A stretch of 44,354 bases of DNA. Origin: Burkholderiaceae bacterium. GTDB taxonomy: Bacteria; Pseudomonadota; Gammaproteobacteria; Burkholderiales; Burkholderiaceae_E. The stretch is taken from contig JAHYJF010000001.1 in the NCBI GenBank assembly GCA_019428955.1, positions 1 to 44,354 on the forward strand. The letters run 5' to 3'. The number at the start of each line of letters is the position of its first letter. The stretch's first letter is position 1. The translations under genes and the position numbers were made by a program. Shown here one piece after another: positions 15,305 through 23,635 of the stretch. The notes under the pieces are model-generated. The model ran no database searches. It saw only the letters and a list, made by a program, of their open reading frames with translations, and was not told where the DNA came from.

Positions 15305-16618
15305 TCAGTCGCCCTCGAGACGCATTTCGGCGCTGCGGGCGTGGGCCTCCAGCCCCTCGGCCCGGGCCAGCTTCGCGGCTATTTTCCCCAGCGTCCGGGC
15401 ACCGTCGCGTGACACCTCGAGGATGCTGGTGCGCTTCTGGAAATCGTAGACCCCCAGCGGCGAAGAGAAGCGCGCCGTACGCATGGTCGGCAACACGTGG
15501 TTGGGGCCGGCGCAGTAGTCGCCCAGGGACTCGGAGGAATACTCGCCCAGGAAAATGGCGCCGGCGTGGCGGATCTGTTCCGCCCAGCGCGGCGCGTCCT
15601 GCGCCGAGATCTCGAGATGCTCGGGCGCGATCTGATCGGCGATGGCACAGGCCTCGGCGAGGTCGATCACCGCAACGAGCGCGCCGCGATCGGCCAGCGA
15701 ACGCTCGATCACATCGCGCCGCGGCATGGTGGCAAGCAGTCTGCCGATTGATTGCTCGACCGCGTCGAGGAAGCTGCGGCTGGGCGAAATCAGGATCGCC
15801 TGGGCCAGTTCATCGTGTTCGGCCTGCGCGAACATGTCCATGGCAATCCAGTCGGGTGGGGTGTTGCCGTCGCAGATTACGACGATTTCACTCGGCCCGG
15901 CGATCATGTCGATCCCGACCTTGCCGAATACGCGCCGTTTGGCTTCGGCGACGTAGGCGTTGCCCGGGCCCACGATCTTGTCGACCCCTGGCACGGTCGC
16001 CGTTCCATAGGCGAGCGCTGCCACCGCTTGCGCGCCCCCCACGGCAAAGACCCGGTCGACCCCGGCGATCGCGGCGGCGGCGAGCACTGCCTGATTGCGC
16101 ACCCCGTCCGGTGTCGGCACGACCATGACGATTTCGCCCACCCCGGCAACCTTGGCGGGAACCGCGTTCATCAGAACCGACGAGGGATAGGCGGCACGGC
16201 CACCCGGAACGTAGATCCCGACCCGGTCGAGCGGCGTGACTCGTTGCCCCAGCCGGGTGCCGTCGGCTTCCTGATAGGACCACGATACGGCCAGCTGGCG
16301 CTCATGGAAGGCGCGCACCCGCGCGGCGGCGACCTCCAGCGCCAGGCGGACTTCCGGGGCCAACCCGGCAAGGGCGCACTGCAACTCGGCGGCGGGAATT
16401 TCCAGGTCGGCGGCAGCGCTCACCTCGACCCGGTCAAACCGCCGGGTGTATTCGAGCAGCGCCGCATCGCCGCGCTCGCGCACGGCGGCGATTATCTCGG
16501 CGACCGTCTGCCCGATGCGCTCGTCCTGCGCGGGCTCGCGGGCGAGCAGGCTGCGCAAGCGAGCCCCGAAGTCTGGCGCCGCTGAGTCGAGGCGACTGAT
16601 CACCCGGGCGGCGCTCAT
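15305..16618 (-). CDS. hisD: Histidinol dehydrogenase (HisD)
   Basis: 437 residues, the usual length. The protein contains VGIYVPGGRAAYPSSVLMNA, VGPGNAYVAEAKR, and IAGPSEIVVICDG, followed by FAQAEHDELAQAILIS with zinc- and substrate-binding Gln, His and Asp. The later SYxSESLGDYCAGPNHVLPT-type segment holds the catalytic Glu-His pair region. It carries out the last two oxidations of histidine synthesis with NAD. The ATG overlaps the hisG stop by 4 nt. Confidence 0.98.
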   Translation of the reverse strand: MSAARVISRLDSAAPDFGARLRSLLAREPAQDERIGQTVAEIIAAVRERGDAALLEYTRRFDRVEVSAAADLEIPAAELQCALAGLAPEVRLALEVAAARVRAFHERQLAVSWSYQEADGTRLGQRVTPLDRVGIYVPGGRAAYPSSVLMNAVPAKVAGVGEIVMVVPTPDGVRNQAVLAAAAIAGVDRVFAVGGAQAVAALAYGTATVPGVDKIVGPGNAYVAEAKRRVFGKVGIDMIAGPSEIVVICDGNTPPDWIAMDMFAQAEHDELAQAILISPSRSFLDAVEQSIGRLLATMPRRDVIERSLADRGALVAVIDLAEACAIADQIAPEHLEISAQDAPRWAEQIRHAGAIFLGEYSSESLGDYCAGPNHVLPTMRTARFSSPLGVYDFQKRTSILEVSRDGARTLGKIAAKLARAEGLEAHARSAEMRLEGD

Positions 16619-17259
16619 GGCTTGGTCGCCACCGCCGCGGCAAAGCGCTCCAACATGGGCTGGAGATGCGCCGCCTTGATCTTGAGAGCGGCCTGGTTGA
16701 CGATCAGGCGCGACGAAATAACGCCGACCTCCTCGACTTCAACCAGGTCGTTGGCCCGCAGCGTGTTGCCGGTGCTCACCAGGTCGACGATGGCGTCGGC
16801 CAGGCCCACCAGCGGCGCCAGCTCCATCGAGCCGTAGAGCTTGATCAGGTCGACGTGCATGCCCTTGGCGGCAAAGTGTTCGCTGGCCATGCGCAGGTAC
16901 TTGGTGGCGATGCGCAGCCGGGCGCCACGCCGCATAGCGGCCTGGTAATCGAAACCGCGCCGCGCCGCCACGCAGATCCGGCAGCGGCCGATGCCCAGGT
17001 CGATCGGCTGGTACAGGCCGTCGTCAGCGTTTTCGATCAGCACATCCTTACCGGCCACCCCGATGTCGGCGGCGCCGTAGCGGACATAGGTCGGCACATC
17101 GCTGGCGCGGACGATGATCAGACGCAGGTTGGGATCGCCCGTGGGCAGGATCAGCTTGCGCGAATCAAGCACCGCGGGATCGATCGAAATGCCGATCGCC
17201 TCCAGCAGAGGCACGGTCTCATCGAAGATCCTTCCCTTGGAAAGAGCCAGTGTGATCAT
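16615..17259 (-). CDS. hisG: ATP phosphoribosyltransferase, short form (HisG-S)
   Basis: 214 residues beginning MITLALSKGRIFDETVPLLE, with the PRPP-binding segment around VDLVSTGNTLRANDLVEVE. It lacks the C-terminal regulatory domain of long HisG. Known short forms work with a HisZ regulatory subunit, and none is in this window. AAGGA five bases before the ATG at 17259 sets the start; upstream ATGs lack an SD. It is the first his gene, 48 nt after murA, so the operon may read through from murA. Confidence 0.96.
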   Translation of the reverse strand: MITLALSKGRIFDETVPLLEAIGISIDPAVLDSRKLILPTGDPNLRLIIVRASDVPTYVRYGAADIGVAGKDVLIENADDGLYQPIDLGIGRCRICVAARRGFDYQAAMRRGARLRIATKYLRMASEHFAAKGMHVDLIKLYGSMELAPLVGLADAIVDLVSTGNTLRANDLVEVEEVGVISSRLIVNQAALKIKAAHLQPMLERFAAAVATKP

Positions 17260-17307
17260 TTCATTCCTTGCCAGCATGCCCGTTTGCAATTCCCGAAATC
17301 GCCCGGC

Positions 17308-18558
17308 TCAGGAGACGCGCTCGATGGCCGCGCCCAGAGCTCCAAGCTTCTCTTCCATGCGCTCGTAGCCGCGGTCGAGATGGTAGATGCGCTCGATCAC
17401 CGTCTCGCCCTGCGCGACCATGCCGGCGATCACCAGCCCCGCCGAGGCCCTCAGGTCGGTCGCCATGACCGTCGCGCCCGAAAGTTCCGGGAGCCCCTTG
17501 ACCACTGCAGTGTTGCCCTCGATCGAGATCTCGGCGCCGAGGCGCTGCAACTCCAGCGCGTGCATGAAACGGTTCTCGAAAATCGTCTCGGTGATCTTGC
17601 CGACCCCCTCGGCGATACAGTTGACGGCCATGAACTGGGCCTGCATGTCGGTTGCGAACCCGGGGTACGGCGCGGTGCGCAGATCGACTGCGCGGGGCCG
17701 ACCGGTCATCGCGATCCTGATCCAGTCCGTGCCGAGTTCGATCCGGGCGCCGGCCTCGCGCAACTTGCCCAGCGTCGCCTCCATCGCCCCGGGCTGGGCA
17801 CCGCTCAGAAGCACCTCGCCGCCGGTAGCCGCCACCGCGCACAGGAAGGTGCCCGCCTCGATGCGGTCGGCCATCACCCGGTGGCTCGCCCCCCTGAGCC
17901 GCTCGACCCCATGGATGACGATCCGGTCGGTCCCTGCCCCCTCGATCAGCGCACCCATCGCCGTGAGCGCGCGAGCCAGATCCGCGACCTCTGGTTCGCG
18001 GGCGGCATTCTCGATGACCGTTTCCCCTTGCGCGAGGGTCGCCGCCATCATCAGGTTCTCGGTGCCGGTGACGGTCACCATGTCGGTGAAGATATGGGTT
18101 CCGCGCAGCCGCTTGGCACGCGCCTCGACGTAGCCATGTTCGACGTGAATCTCGGCGCCCATGGCCTGCAAGCCCTTGATGTGCTGGTCGACCGGCCGCT
18201 GACCGATGGCGCAGCCGCCCGGCAGCGAAACCCGCGCCGCACCGAAGCGCGCCACCAATGGCCCGAGCACCAGGATCGACGCCCGCATCGTCTTGACCAA
18301 CTCATAGGGCGCCTCGTGCGATGAGATCGCCCCCGCGTCGAGCGTCACCCGGTCCCCGGCCCGCACGACCCTGACCCCGAGCTGCTCGAGCAGCCGGATC
18401 ATGGTCGCGACATCGTGCAGTCGCGGAACGTTGTCGAGCTCCAGTTGGCCCGAGCCCAGCAACGCCGCGCACAGGATCGGCAAGGCCGCGTTCTTGGCGC
18501 CCGAGACCGTGACCTCGCCGCGCAGCGGTCCACCACCTTTGATTCTCAGCTTGTCCAT
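17308..18558 (-). CDS. murA: UDP-N-acetylglucosamine 1-carboxyvinyltransferase (MurA)
   Basis: 416 residues of the two-domain EPSP-synthase fold. Near the N-terminus are KNAALPILCAALL (Lys22 and Asn23) and the catalytic Cys116 in SLPGGCAIGQRPVDQH. Cys at this position predicts fosfomycin sensitivity of the enzyme. It makes the first committed peptidoglycan precursor in the cytoplasm. The order bolA-murA-hisG is conserved in beta- and gammaproteobacteria. Confidence 0.98.
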   Translation of the reverse strand: MDKLRIKGGGPLRGEVTVSGAKNAALPILCAALLGSGQLELDNVPRLHDVATMIRLLEQLGVRVVRAGDRVTLDAGAISSHEAPYELVKTMRASILVLGPLVARFGAARVSLPGGCAIGQRPVDQHIKGLQAMGAEIHVEHGYVEARAKRLRGTHIFTDMVTVTGTENLMMAATLAQGETVIENAAREPEVADLARALTAMGALIEGAGTDRIVIHGVERLRGASHRVMADRIEAGTFLCAVAATGGEVLLSGAQPGAMEATLGKLREAGARIELGTDWIRIAMTGRPRAVDLRTAPYPGFATDMQAQFMAVNCIAEGVGKITETIFENRFMHALELQRLGAEISIEGNTAVVKGLPELSGATVMATDLRASAGLVIAGMVAQGETVIERIYHLDRGYERMEEKLGALGAAIERVS

Positions 18559-18600
18559 GACTTCAGTTCGATTGTGCCGCGCGCTGCGCGGCAGCCAGAT

Positions 18601-18846
18601 TCAGGATTGGTGCTGCGCGAATTCGGCCGGCGTAAGCGTTTTCATCGAAAGCGCGTGGATCTGAGCGCCCATCCGCTCACCAAGGGCGGCATAGACCAGC
18701 TGGTGTCTGCCGACCGGCCGCTTGCCCTCGAATAGCACGCTCACGATGGTCGCCTCGAAATGCTGGCCATCGTCACCCCGGACATCAAGGTGTTCGCAGG
18801 GCAGGGCCTCGGCTATGAACTTGCGCACTTCTTCAGAACTGAGCAT
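18601..18846 (-). CDS. ibaG: BolA family protein, IbaG/YrbA type
   Basis: 81 residues with the BolA fold. It carries the conserved RPVGRHQLVYAALGERM stretch and a histidine suited to shared Fe-S ligation with a monothiol glutaredoxin. The location just before murA is the hallmark of IbaG/YrbA rather than BolA itself. It lies 42 nt upstream of murA on the same strand. The function is inferred from family: Fe-S trafficking or acid-stress response. Confidence 0.9.
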   Translation of the reverse strand: MLSSEEVRKFIAEALPCEHLDVRGDDGQHFEATIVSVLFEGKRPVGRHQLVYAALGERMGAQIHALSMKTLTPAEFAQHQS

Positions 18847-18862
18847 TGCGGCAAACCTTCCT

Positions 18863-19621
18863 TCAGTTGCGTAGCCGGTAACCGCTGATGAGCAGGCGCA
18901 GCGCGAGCATTCCGGTCACCGCCAGCGCCACGCACACCACGATCAGACTGGTCCAGGGCGAAACGTCGGAAACGCCGAAGAACCCGTAACGGAAACCGTC
19001 GACCATGTAAAAGAACGGGTTCAGGTGGGACAGCTTTTGCCAGACGGCAGGCAACGACGTCACCGAATAGAACACGCCCGCCAGAAAAGTCATCGGCATG
19101 ATGATGAAATTCTGGAAAGCGGCGATCTGGTCAAACTTCTCTGACCAGATCCCGACCATCAAGCCCATTGTACCGAGAATGGCGCTGCCGAGAACCGCGA
19201 ACACCACTATCCACGCGGGCGCCGCGAAACTGAGATCGGCGAACCAGGAGGTGAAGATGAACACCCCCGAGCCAACCGCAATTCCCCGCACCATGGCGGC
19301 CAGCACGTAAGCCGCGAAGATCTCGAAATGTGACAGTGGCGGCAGCAGCACGAAGACGATATTCCCGGTGATCTTGCTCTGGATCATCGATGACGAGCTG
19401 TTGGCGAACGCGTTCTGCAGCACCGCCATCATCACCAGTCCGGGGATCAGGAACGAGGTATAGCGCACCCCCTCGAACACGGTCACGCGGTCGGTTAGCA
19501 CGTGTCCGAAGATCAGCAGGTAGAGCGCAGAGGTGAGGATCGGCGCGGCGATGGTCTGGACCCCAACCTTGAGGAAGCGCAGCAACTCCTTGTAGAACAG
19601 CGTGATGAAGCCGCGGCTCAT
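18863..19621 (-). CDS. ABC-2 type transporter permease (YadH-like)
   Basis: 252 residues with about six membrane segments and the ABC-2 layout, beginning GFITLFYKELLRFLKVGVQT. It includes YTSFLIPGLVMMAVLQNAFANSS-type sequence and the late ABC-2 signature NFIIMPMTFLAGVFYS. The start overlaps the ATPase gene by 4 nt, so they form one exporter. YadGH-type exporters are common beside mla genes, but their substrate is not established. Confidence 0.92.
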   Translation of the reverse strand: MSRGFITLFYKELLRFLKVGVQTIAAPILTSALYLLIFGHVLTDRVTVFEGVRYTSFLIPGLVMMAVLQNAFANSSSSMIQSKITGNIVFVLLPPLSHFEIFAAYVLAAMVRGIAVGSGVFIFTSWFADLSFAAPAWIVVFAVLGSAILGTMGLMVGIWSEKFDQIAAFQNFIIMPMTFLAGVFYSVTSLPAVWQKLSHLNPFFYMVDGFRYGFFGVSDVSPWTSLIVVCVALAVTGMLALRLLISGYRLRN

Positions 19622-20523
19622 CGCTCACCCCGCATGATGCGCACGAACACGTCCTCCAGGTCGGTGTGCAGCACCTCGAGTTCCTCGATCAGGCACCCTG
19701 CCAGGCGCAGCTCGGCGAGCGTCGGCTCGAGATCATCGTAGCGCGCCAGCGGCAGCGCCACCCGGTCAGGCAGCGGATACTCGACCCGCAGCGCGGCCAA
19801 CCGCGGCGGCAATGGCGCACCGCCCAGGCGCAGCACCAGCATGCCACCGGAGAAGCGCTTGATCAGGTCGGCGGTGGGCTCGAGTGCCACCATGGCGCCG
19901 TTCTGGAGCATGGCCACGCGCTCGCACAGCTCCTGCGCTTCCTCGAGGTAGTGGGTGGTGAGCACGATCGTGTGCCCCTCGCGGTTGAGCCGGCGCACGA
20001 AGCGCCAAAGCGCCTGGCGCAACTCGACATCGACCCCGGCGGTGGGCTCGTCGAGCACGATCACCGGCGGGCGGTGCACGAGGGCCTGCGCCACCAGCAC
20101 CCGGCGTTTCATGCCGCCGGAGAGGCTGCGCATATTGGTGTCGGCTTTCGCGCTCAGGTCGAGGTTGGCGAGAATTTCGTCGATCCAGGCGTCGTTGTGG
20201 GCCAGGCCGTAGTAGCCCGAGGTCAGGCGCAGCGTTTCGCGCACGGTGAAGAACGGGTCGAAGACGAGCTCCTGCGGGACCACCCCCAGCGCGCGGCGCG
20301 CCTGGCGATAATCGCGCACGACATCGAAGCCCATCACCCGCGCCTGCCCGGAACTCGCCCGCGCCAGGCCCGAGATGATCGAGATCAGGGTCGTCTTGCC
20401 GGCGCCGTTGGGGCCGAGCAGGCCAAAGAACTCGCCCTCGCGAACCTGCAGAGTGATGTCATCGAGGGCGCGCACCTCGCCGTAATTCTTGCTGAGCGCG
20501 ACCAGGTCAAGGGCCATGGACAT
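19618..20523 (-). CDS. ABC transporter ATP-binding protein (YadG-like)
   Basis: 301 residues. Walker A is GPNGAGKTT (about 37-45), the signature is LSGGMKRR and Walker B is VIVLDEPTAGVD with the switch His in TTHYLEE. The last 90 residues form a C-terminal extension typical of CcmA/YadG-type exporters. It pairs with the overlapping permease gene. The start may be ATG 20523 or the ATG two codons later; neither has a strong SD. It follows mlaB by 32 nt and may belong to the mla transcript. Confidence 0.92.
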   Translation of the reverse strand: MSMALDLVALSKNYGEVRALDDITLQVREGEFFGLLGPNGAGKTTLISIISGLARASSGQARVMGFDVVRDYRQARRALGVVPQELVFDPFFTVRETLRLTSGYYGLAHNDAWIDEILANLDLSAKADTNMRSLSGGMKRRVLVAQALVHRPPVIVLDEPTAGVDVELRQALWRFVRRLNREGHTIVLTTHYLEEAQELCERVAMLQNGAMVALEPTADLIKRFSGGMLVLRLGGAPLPPRLAALRVEYPLPDRVALPLARYDDLEPTLAELRLAGCLIEELEVLHTDLEDVFVRIMRGER

Positions 20524-20555
20524 GGACTGGGGCTGTGGTGCTCGGGCGGGTCGGC

Positions 20556-20861
20556 TCAGGCCGGAGCGAAAATCAGTTCAGCCACTCCGTAGAGGTCGGC
20601 GAGCGCGCGCAACTGCGCCGGGGGATTGACAAACCGCGCTGTCAACGGCGGGGAACAGGCCGCCGCGCTGCGGGCTGCAGCCACCAGGGCCCCGACCCCG
20701 GCCGAATCGAACGCCGTCAGGCCGCCCAGATCGACCGAGCCCTCACCGCCCGCCAATCCGGCGCGATAGGCGGCAAGAAAACTTCCGGCCTCGGCAAAAG
20801 TCAGCCGCTCAGGCGCCGCCGCGAAGCGCGCCTGCCCTGCATCACCGAGCGTGTTCGTCAT
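20556..20861 (-). CDS. mlaB: MlaB, STAS-domain subunit of the phospholipid ABC transporter
   Basis: 101 residues of STAS fold, with VDLGGLTAFDSAGVGALVAAAR (about 43-64) holding the conserved DS pair. The N-terminal strand (ARFAAAPERLTFAEAGSF) is typical of MlaB. MlaB binds MlaF in the cytoplasm and is needed for transporter stability and activity. It is weakly conserved overall; the call rests on the STAS motif and its place right after mlaC. Confidence 0.85.
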   Translation of the reverse strand: MTNTLGDAGQARFAAAPERLTFAEAGSFLAAYRAGLAGGEGSVDLGGLTAFDSAGVGALVAAARSAAACSPPLTARFVNPPAQLRALADLYGVAELIFAPA

Positions 20862-20883
20862 CGCAATCCGGTGCCTCCAGTCG

Positions 20884-21522
20884 CTAGCCTTGGGCGTACT
20901 GCTTGTTCTTTTCGCTCAGGCTCTTGAGCAAGCCGTCGACGCCACCGTTATTGAGTTCCTGCGAGAACTGGTTCCGGTAGGTCTCGACCAGCCACACCCC
21001 GAGCACGTTGACATCGTAGATCCTCCAGGCAGTACCGACCTTCTGCATCCGGTAATCGAGCTGGATCGGGGGCCCGCGCCGGCTGACCAGTTCGCTGCGC
21101 ACGATCACCTCCTCGTCGGCCGGATCTGCCCGCAATGGCTTCAGGCGCACGGTCTGGTCGGTGACCTGGCCCAGCGCCCCGGAATAGGTGCGCAGCAGCA
21201 GGATGCGAAATTCGACGATCAGGCGTCGCTGCTGCTCGGGGGTGGCTTCGCGCCAGCCGCGCCCGACCGCCAGCGCGGTCATGCGCTCGAAATTGACGCT
21301 CGGCATGATCGTGGTATCGACGAATTCCGAGACCTTCTTGGGGCTGCCGGCCTGGATGTCCTTGTCCGCCTTGATCCTGTCGATCACGTCGACGCTCAAC
21401 TTGCGGATCAGCTCGTCGGGCGCTTCGGCCTGCGCCGCGCGCAGCGGTGCCGCGATCAGCAGTGCACCACCCAGCGCCAGGCACAGTGCCGCCAGCCGGG
21501 AATTCTTGAAGAAGTTCATCAT
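20884..21522 (-). CDS. mlaC: MlaC, periplasmic phospholipid shuttle
   Basis: About 212 residues. A signal peptide (LAALCLALGGALLIAAPLRAAQA) precedes the MlaC fold, with FVDTTIMPSVNFERMTALAVGRGWREAT-type sequence and the late WRIYDVNVLGVWLVETYRNQF block. MlaC carries phospholipids between MlaA at the outer membrane and MlaFEDB at the inner membrane. Two ATGs in tandem (21522 and 21519) could start it. The longer in-frame ORF to 21732 reads into the mlaA 3' end and is not credible. Confidence 0.94.
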   Translation of the reverse strand: MMNFFKNSRLAALCLALGGALLIAAPLRAAQAEAPDELIRKLSVDVIDRIKADKDIQAGSPKKVSEFVDTTIMPSVNFERMTALAVGRGWREATPEQQRRLIVEFRILLLRTYSGALGQVTDQTVRLKPLRADPADEEVIVRSELVSRRGPPIQLDYRMQKVGTAWRIYDVNVLGVWLVETYRNQFSQELNNGGVDGLLKSLSEKNKQYAQG

Positions 21523-21613
21523 TGCAGGTCTTGATTCCATTGTTGAATTCATTGCCACCATCGAATCAACGCCGTGGCCGGCGAATCCGATGACACCGCC
21601 ACTCGCTGGCGGC

Positions 21614-22366
21614 CTATTCCCCGTAGGGCGAATTGCCCTCGTAAACGAGGTAGCGGCGGCGCTGCAGATAGCTGTCGCGCACGAACAGGTAGCGATCAAG
21701 CGCGGCAGCGTCGAGCATCTTCTCGGTGGCAAGAAGACCTTCGCGGGCGTCGATCAGGCGCAGCGCCGTAAGATTGTTGCGCTGACCGGTGCTGTCGATG
21801 GTCTGAAGCGGATCGGTCTGGTATTGCACGGCAAAACCGATGCCGTCACGCAAGGTGGACGGGCCGAACAACGGCAGCACGACATAGGGCCCTGGCAGAG
21901 CGCCCCAGCGGCCCAGCGTCAGGCCGAGGTCCTCGTAGTGCTTCTCCAGCCCCAAGTCGGTGGCGACGTCGAACAGCCCGAATATGCCCACGGTACTGTT
22001 GAGCGCGACCCTCCCGAGATCGGAGGCGCCGTCGCGGAACCGGCCCTGGAGCAGGTTGTTGAGCGACACCCAGACGTCACCGATGTTGGCAAAGACATTG
22101 CCGATCATAACCCGCCCGGTCTCGGGAACGACCTTCTGGTAGGCGATGGCAACCGGCTTGAGCACGGCCTTGTCGAGCGCATCGTTGAAACCGAACATCG
22201 CCCGGTTATAGGGCTCGAGCGGGTCAACCTGCCCGAGCGCACTGAACACCCCGCCGCTGTCCGAGGGGGCGCGCGTGGTGGCGCAGCCGCCGGCGGCGAG
22301 CGCTGCCACGACCAAGACCATTACCGCCGAGATTGAACGCCACCCGGAACGGCCCCTGGAATTCAA
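21614..22366 (-). CDS. mlaA: MlaA (VacJ) outer-membrane lipoprotein
   Basis: 250 residues. The lipobox LAAGGC (Cys28) follows a signal helix. The mature protein shows DPLEPYNRAMFGFNDALDKAV and the GPYVVLPLFGPSTLRDGIG stretch that marks MlaA. It removes mislocalised phospholipids from the outer leaflet of the outer membrane. The start is TTG at 22366-22364, supported by a strong SD (GGAGG, six bases upstream) and a 4-nt overlap with the mlaD stop. Unlike in E. coli, mlaA sits inside the mla operon, between mlaD and mlaC. Confidence 0.96.
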   Translation of the reverse strand: MNSRGRSGWRSISAVMVLVVAALAAGGCATTRAPSDSGGVFSALGQVDPLEPYNRAMFGFNDALDKAVLKPVAIAYQKVVPETGRVMIGNVFANIGDVWVSLNNLLQGRFRDGASDLGRVALNSTVGIFGLFDVATDLGLEKHYEDLGLTLGRWGALPGPYVVLPLFGPSTLRDGIGFAVQYQTDPLQTIDSTGQRNNLTALRLIDAREGLLATEKMLDAAALDRYLFVRDSYLQRRRYLVYEGNSPYGE

Positions 22367-22830
22367 TTGGAGCCTCCTTCCGCTGCCTTCCCATAGAGGA
22401 ACTGGCCAATCAGGTTCTCCAGCACGATCGCCGACTGGGTCATGGTGATGCGATCGCCTGCCTTGAGGCTGGCAACGTCACCGCCGGCTTCCAGCCCGAT
22501 GTACTGCTCGCCCAGCAGGCCCGAGGTGAGGATCTTGGCCGACGAATCCTTGGGAAACGAATAGCGCGGGTCAAGCTCTATGGTGACGCTGGCCCGGAAG
22601 CGCTTGTCGTCGAAATTGATCGCGCTCACCCGCCCGACCACCACCCCGGCACTCTTTACCGGCGCCCGCACCTTGAGGCCGCCAATGTTATCGAACAGCG
22701 CCTGGACCTCGTAGCCCTTGGTGAACGTGAAGCTGGCGAGGTTGCCGGCCTTGAGTGCCAGGAAGAGCAGCGCCGCGAAGCCAAGCACTACGAACAAACC
22801 CACCAATGTATCGGTCGTCTTTCGATTCAT
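22363..22830 (-). CDS. mlaD: MlaD, MCE-domain subunit
   Basis: 155 residues. An N-terminal membrane helix (TLVGLFVVLGFAALLFLAL) is followed by one MCE domain (VQALFDNIGGLKVRAPVKSAGV, then LLGEQYIGLEAGG). MlaD forms a hexameric ring in the periplasm that guides lipid to and from MlaE. The short C-terminus (ENLIGQFLYGKAAEG) matches the ring-crown helix of E. coli MlaD. It lies 22 nt after mlaE. Confidence 0.97.
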   Translation of the reverse strand: MNRKTTDTLVGLFVVLGFAALLFLALKAGNLASFTFTKGYEVQALFDNIGGLKVRAPVKSAGVVVGRVSAINFDDKRFRASVTIELDPRYSFPKDSSAKILTSGLLGEQYIGLEAGGDVASLKAGDRITMTQSAIVLENLIGQFLYGKAAEGGSN

Positions 22831-22852
22831 GATCTTGTGAATCCTTTCCGGC

Positions 22853-23635
22853 TCAGGTGCCGAACATCATCGCGGTGAGCAGGAAGTCGAACCCCAGCAC
22901 CGCCAGTGACGACGCCACCACGGTCGTCGTAGTCGCCCGCGCGACTCCCTCAGGAGTTGGCTTGGCCTCATAGCCCACAAACAGCGCCGTGAAGCCGCAG
23001 ATGAATCCGAACACGACGCTCTTGATGACGCCGTTGCCGACGTCGGAGAAGACTTCCACGCCATTTTGCATCTGCGACCAGAACGCGCCGGAGTCCACTC
23101 CAATGAGCTGCACTCCGACAAGGTAACCGCCAAGCACGCCGACCGCCGAAAACAACGCTGCCAACAGTGGCATAGCAACCAGCACCGCAACGAAGCGCGG
23201 CGCCAACACCCGGGCCAGGGGATCGACGGCCATCATTTCCATCGCGTCGAGCTGTTCGCCCGACTTCATCAGCCCGATCTCGGCGGTCAGCGAAGTTCCG
23301 GCGCGCCCGGCAAAGAGCAGTGCGGCCACGACCGGTCCGAGTTCGCGCACCAGCGACAATGCCACCAGCAGTCCCAGGGCCTGCTCTGAACCGTAGCGCT
23401 GCAGCGTGTAGTAGCCCTGCAATCCAAGCACGAAGCCGACGAACAGACCGGAGACCAAAATGATCGGCAGCGAGTAGTTGGCGACGAAATGGATCTGGTC
23501 AATTATCAGCCGGGGACGGCGCAGCGCGCCAACCGCGAGCACGCACAGTCGCACGAAGAAGCGCGCCGCCAGTCCGGCGGTCGTCAGGATTTCCCGCGCC
23601 GCCGCGCCCATGCTTTCGAGTCGCTTGGCAACCAT
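22853..23635 (-). CDS. mlaE: MlaE, permease subunit of the phospholipid ABC transporter
   Basis: 260 residues, MlaE/YrbE permease family. Five or six membrane segments are visible, with the signature ELGPVVAALLFAGRAGTSLTAEIGLMK and LMKSGEQLDAMEMMAVDP. The late FICGFTALFVGYEAKPTPEGVA and TTTVVASSLAVLGFDFLLTAMMF are also typical. The ATG overlaps the mlaF stop by one base (TGATG). Confidence 0.97.
   Translation of the reverse strand: MVAKRLESMGAAAREILTTAGLAARFFVRLCVLAVGALRRPRLIIDQIHFVANYSLPIILVSGLFVGFVLGLQGYYTLQRYGSEQALGLLVALSLVRELGPVVAALLFAGRAGTSLTAEIGLMKSGEQLDAMEMMAVDPLARVLAPRFVAVLVAMPLLAALFSAVGVLGGYLVGVQLIGVDSGAFWSQMQNGVEVFSDVGNGVIKSVVFGFICGFTALFVGYEAKPTPEGVARATTTTVVASSLAVLGFDFLLTAMMFGT

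Noticed and set aside
16666..18324. 552-codon plus-strand frame opposite hisG and murA
   Set aside because: Antisense frame produced by GC-biased third positions; no recognisable fold, and the opposite strand is certainly coding.
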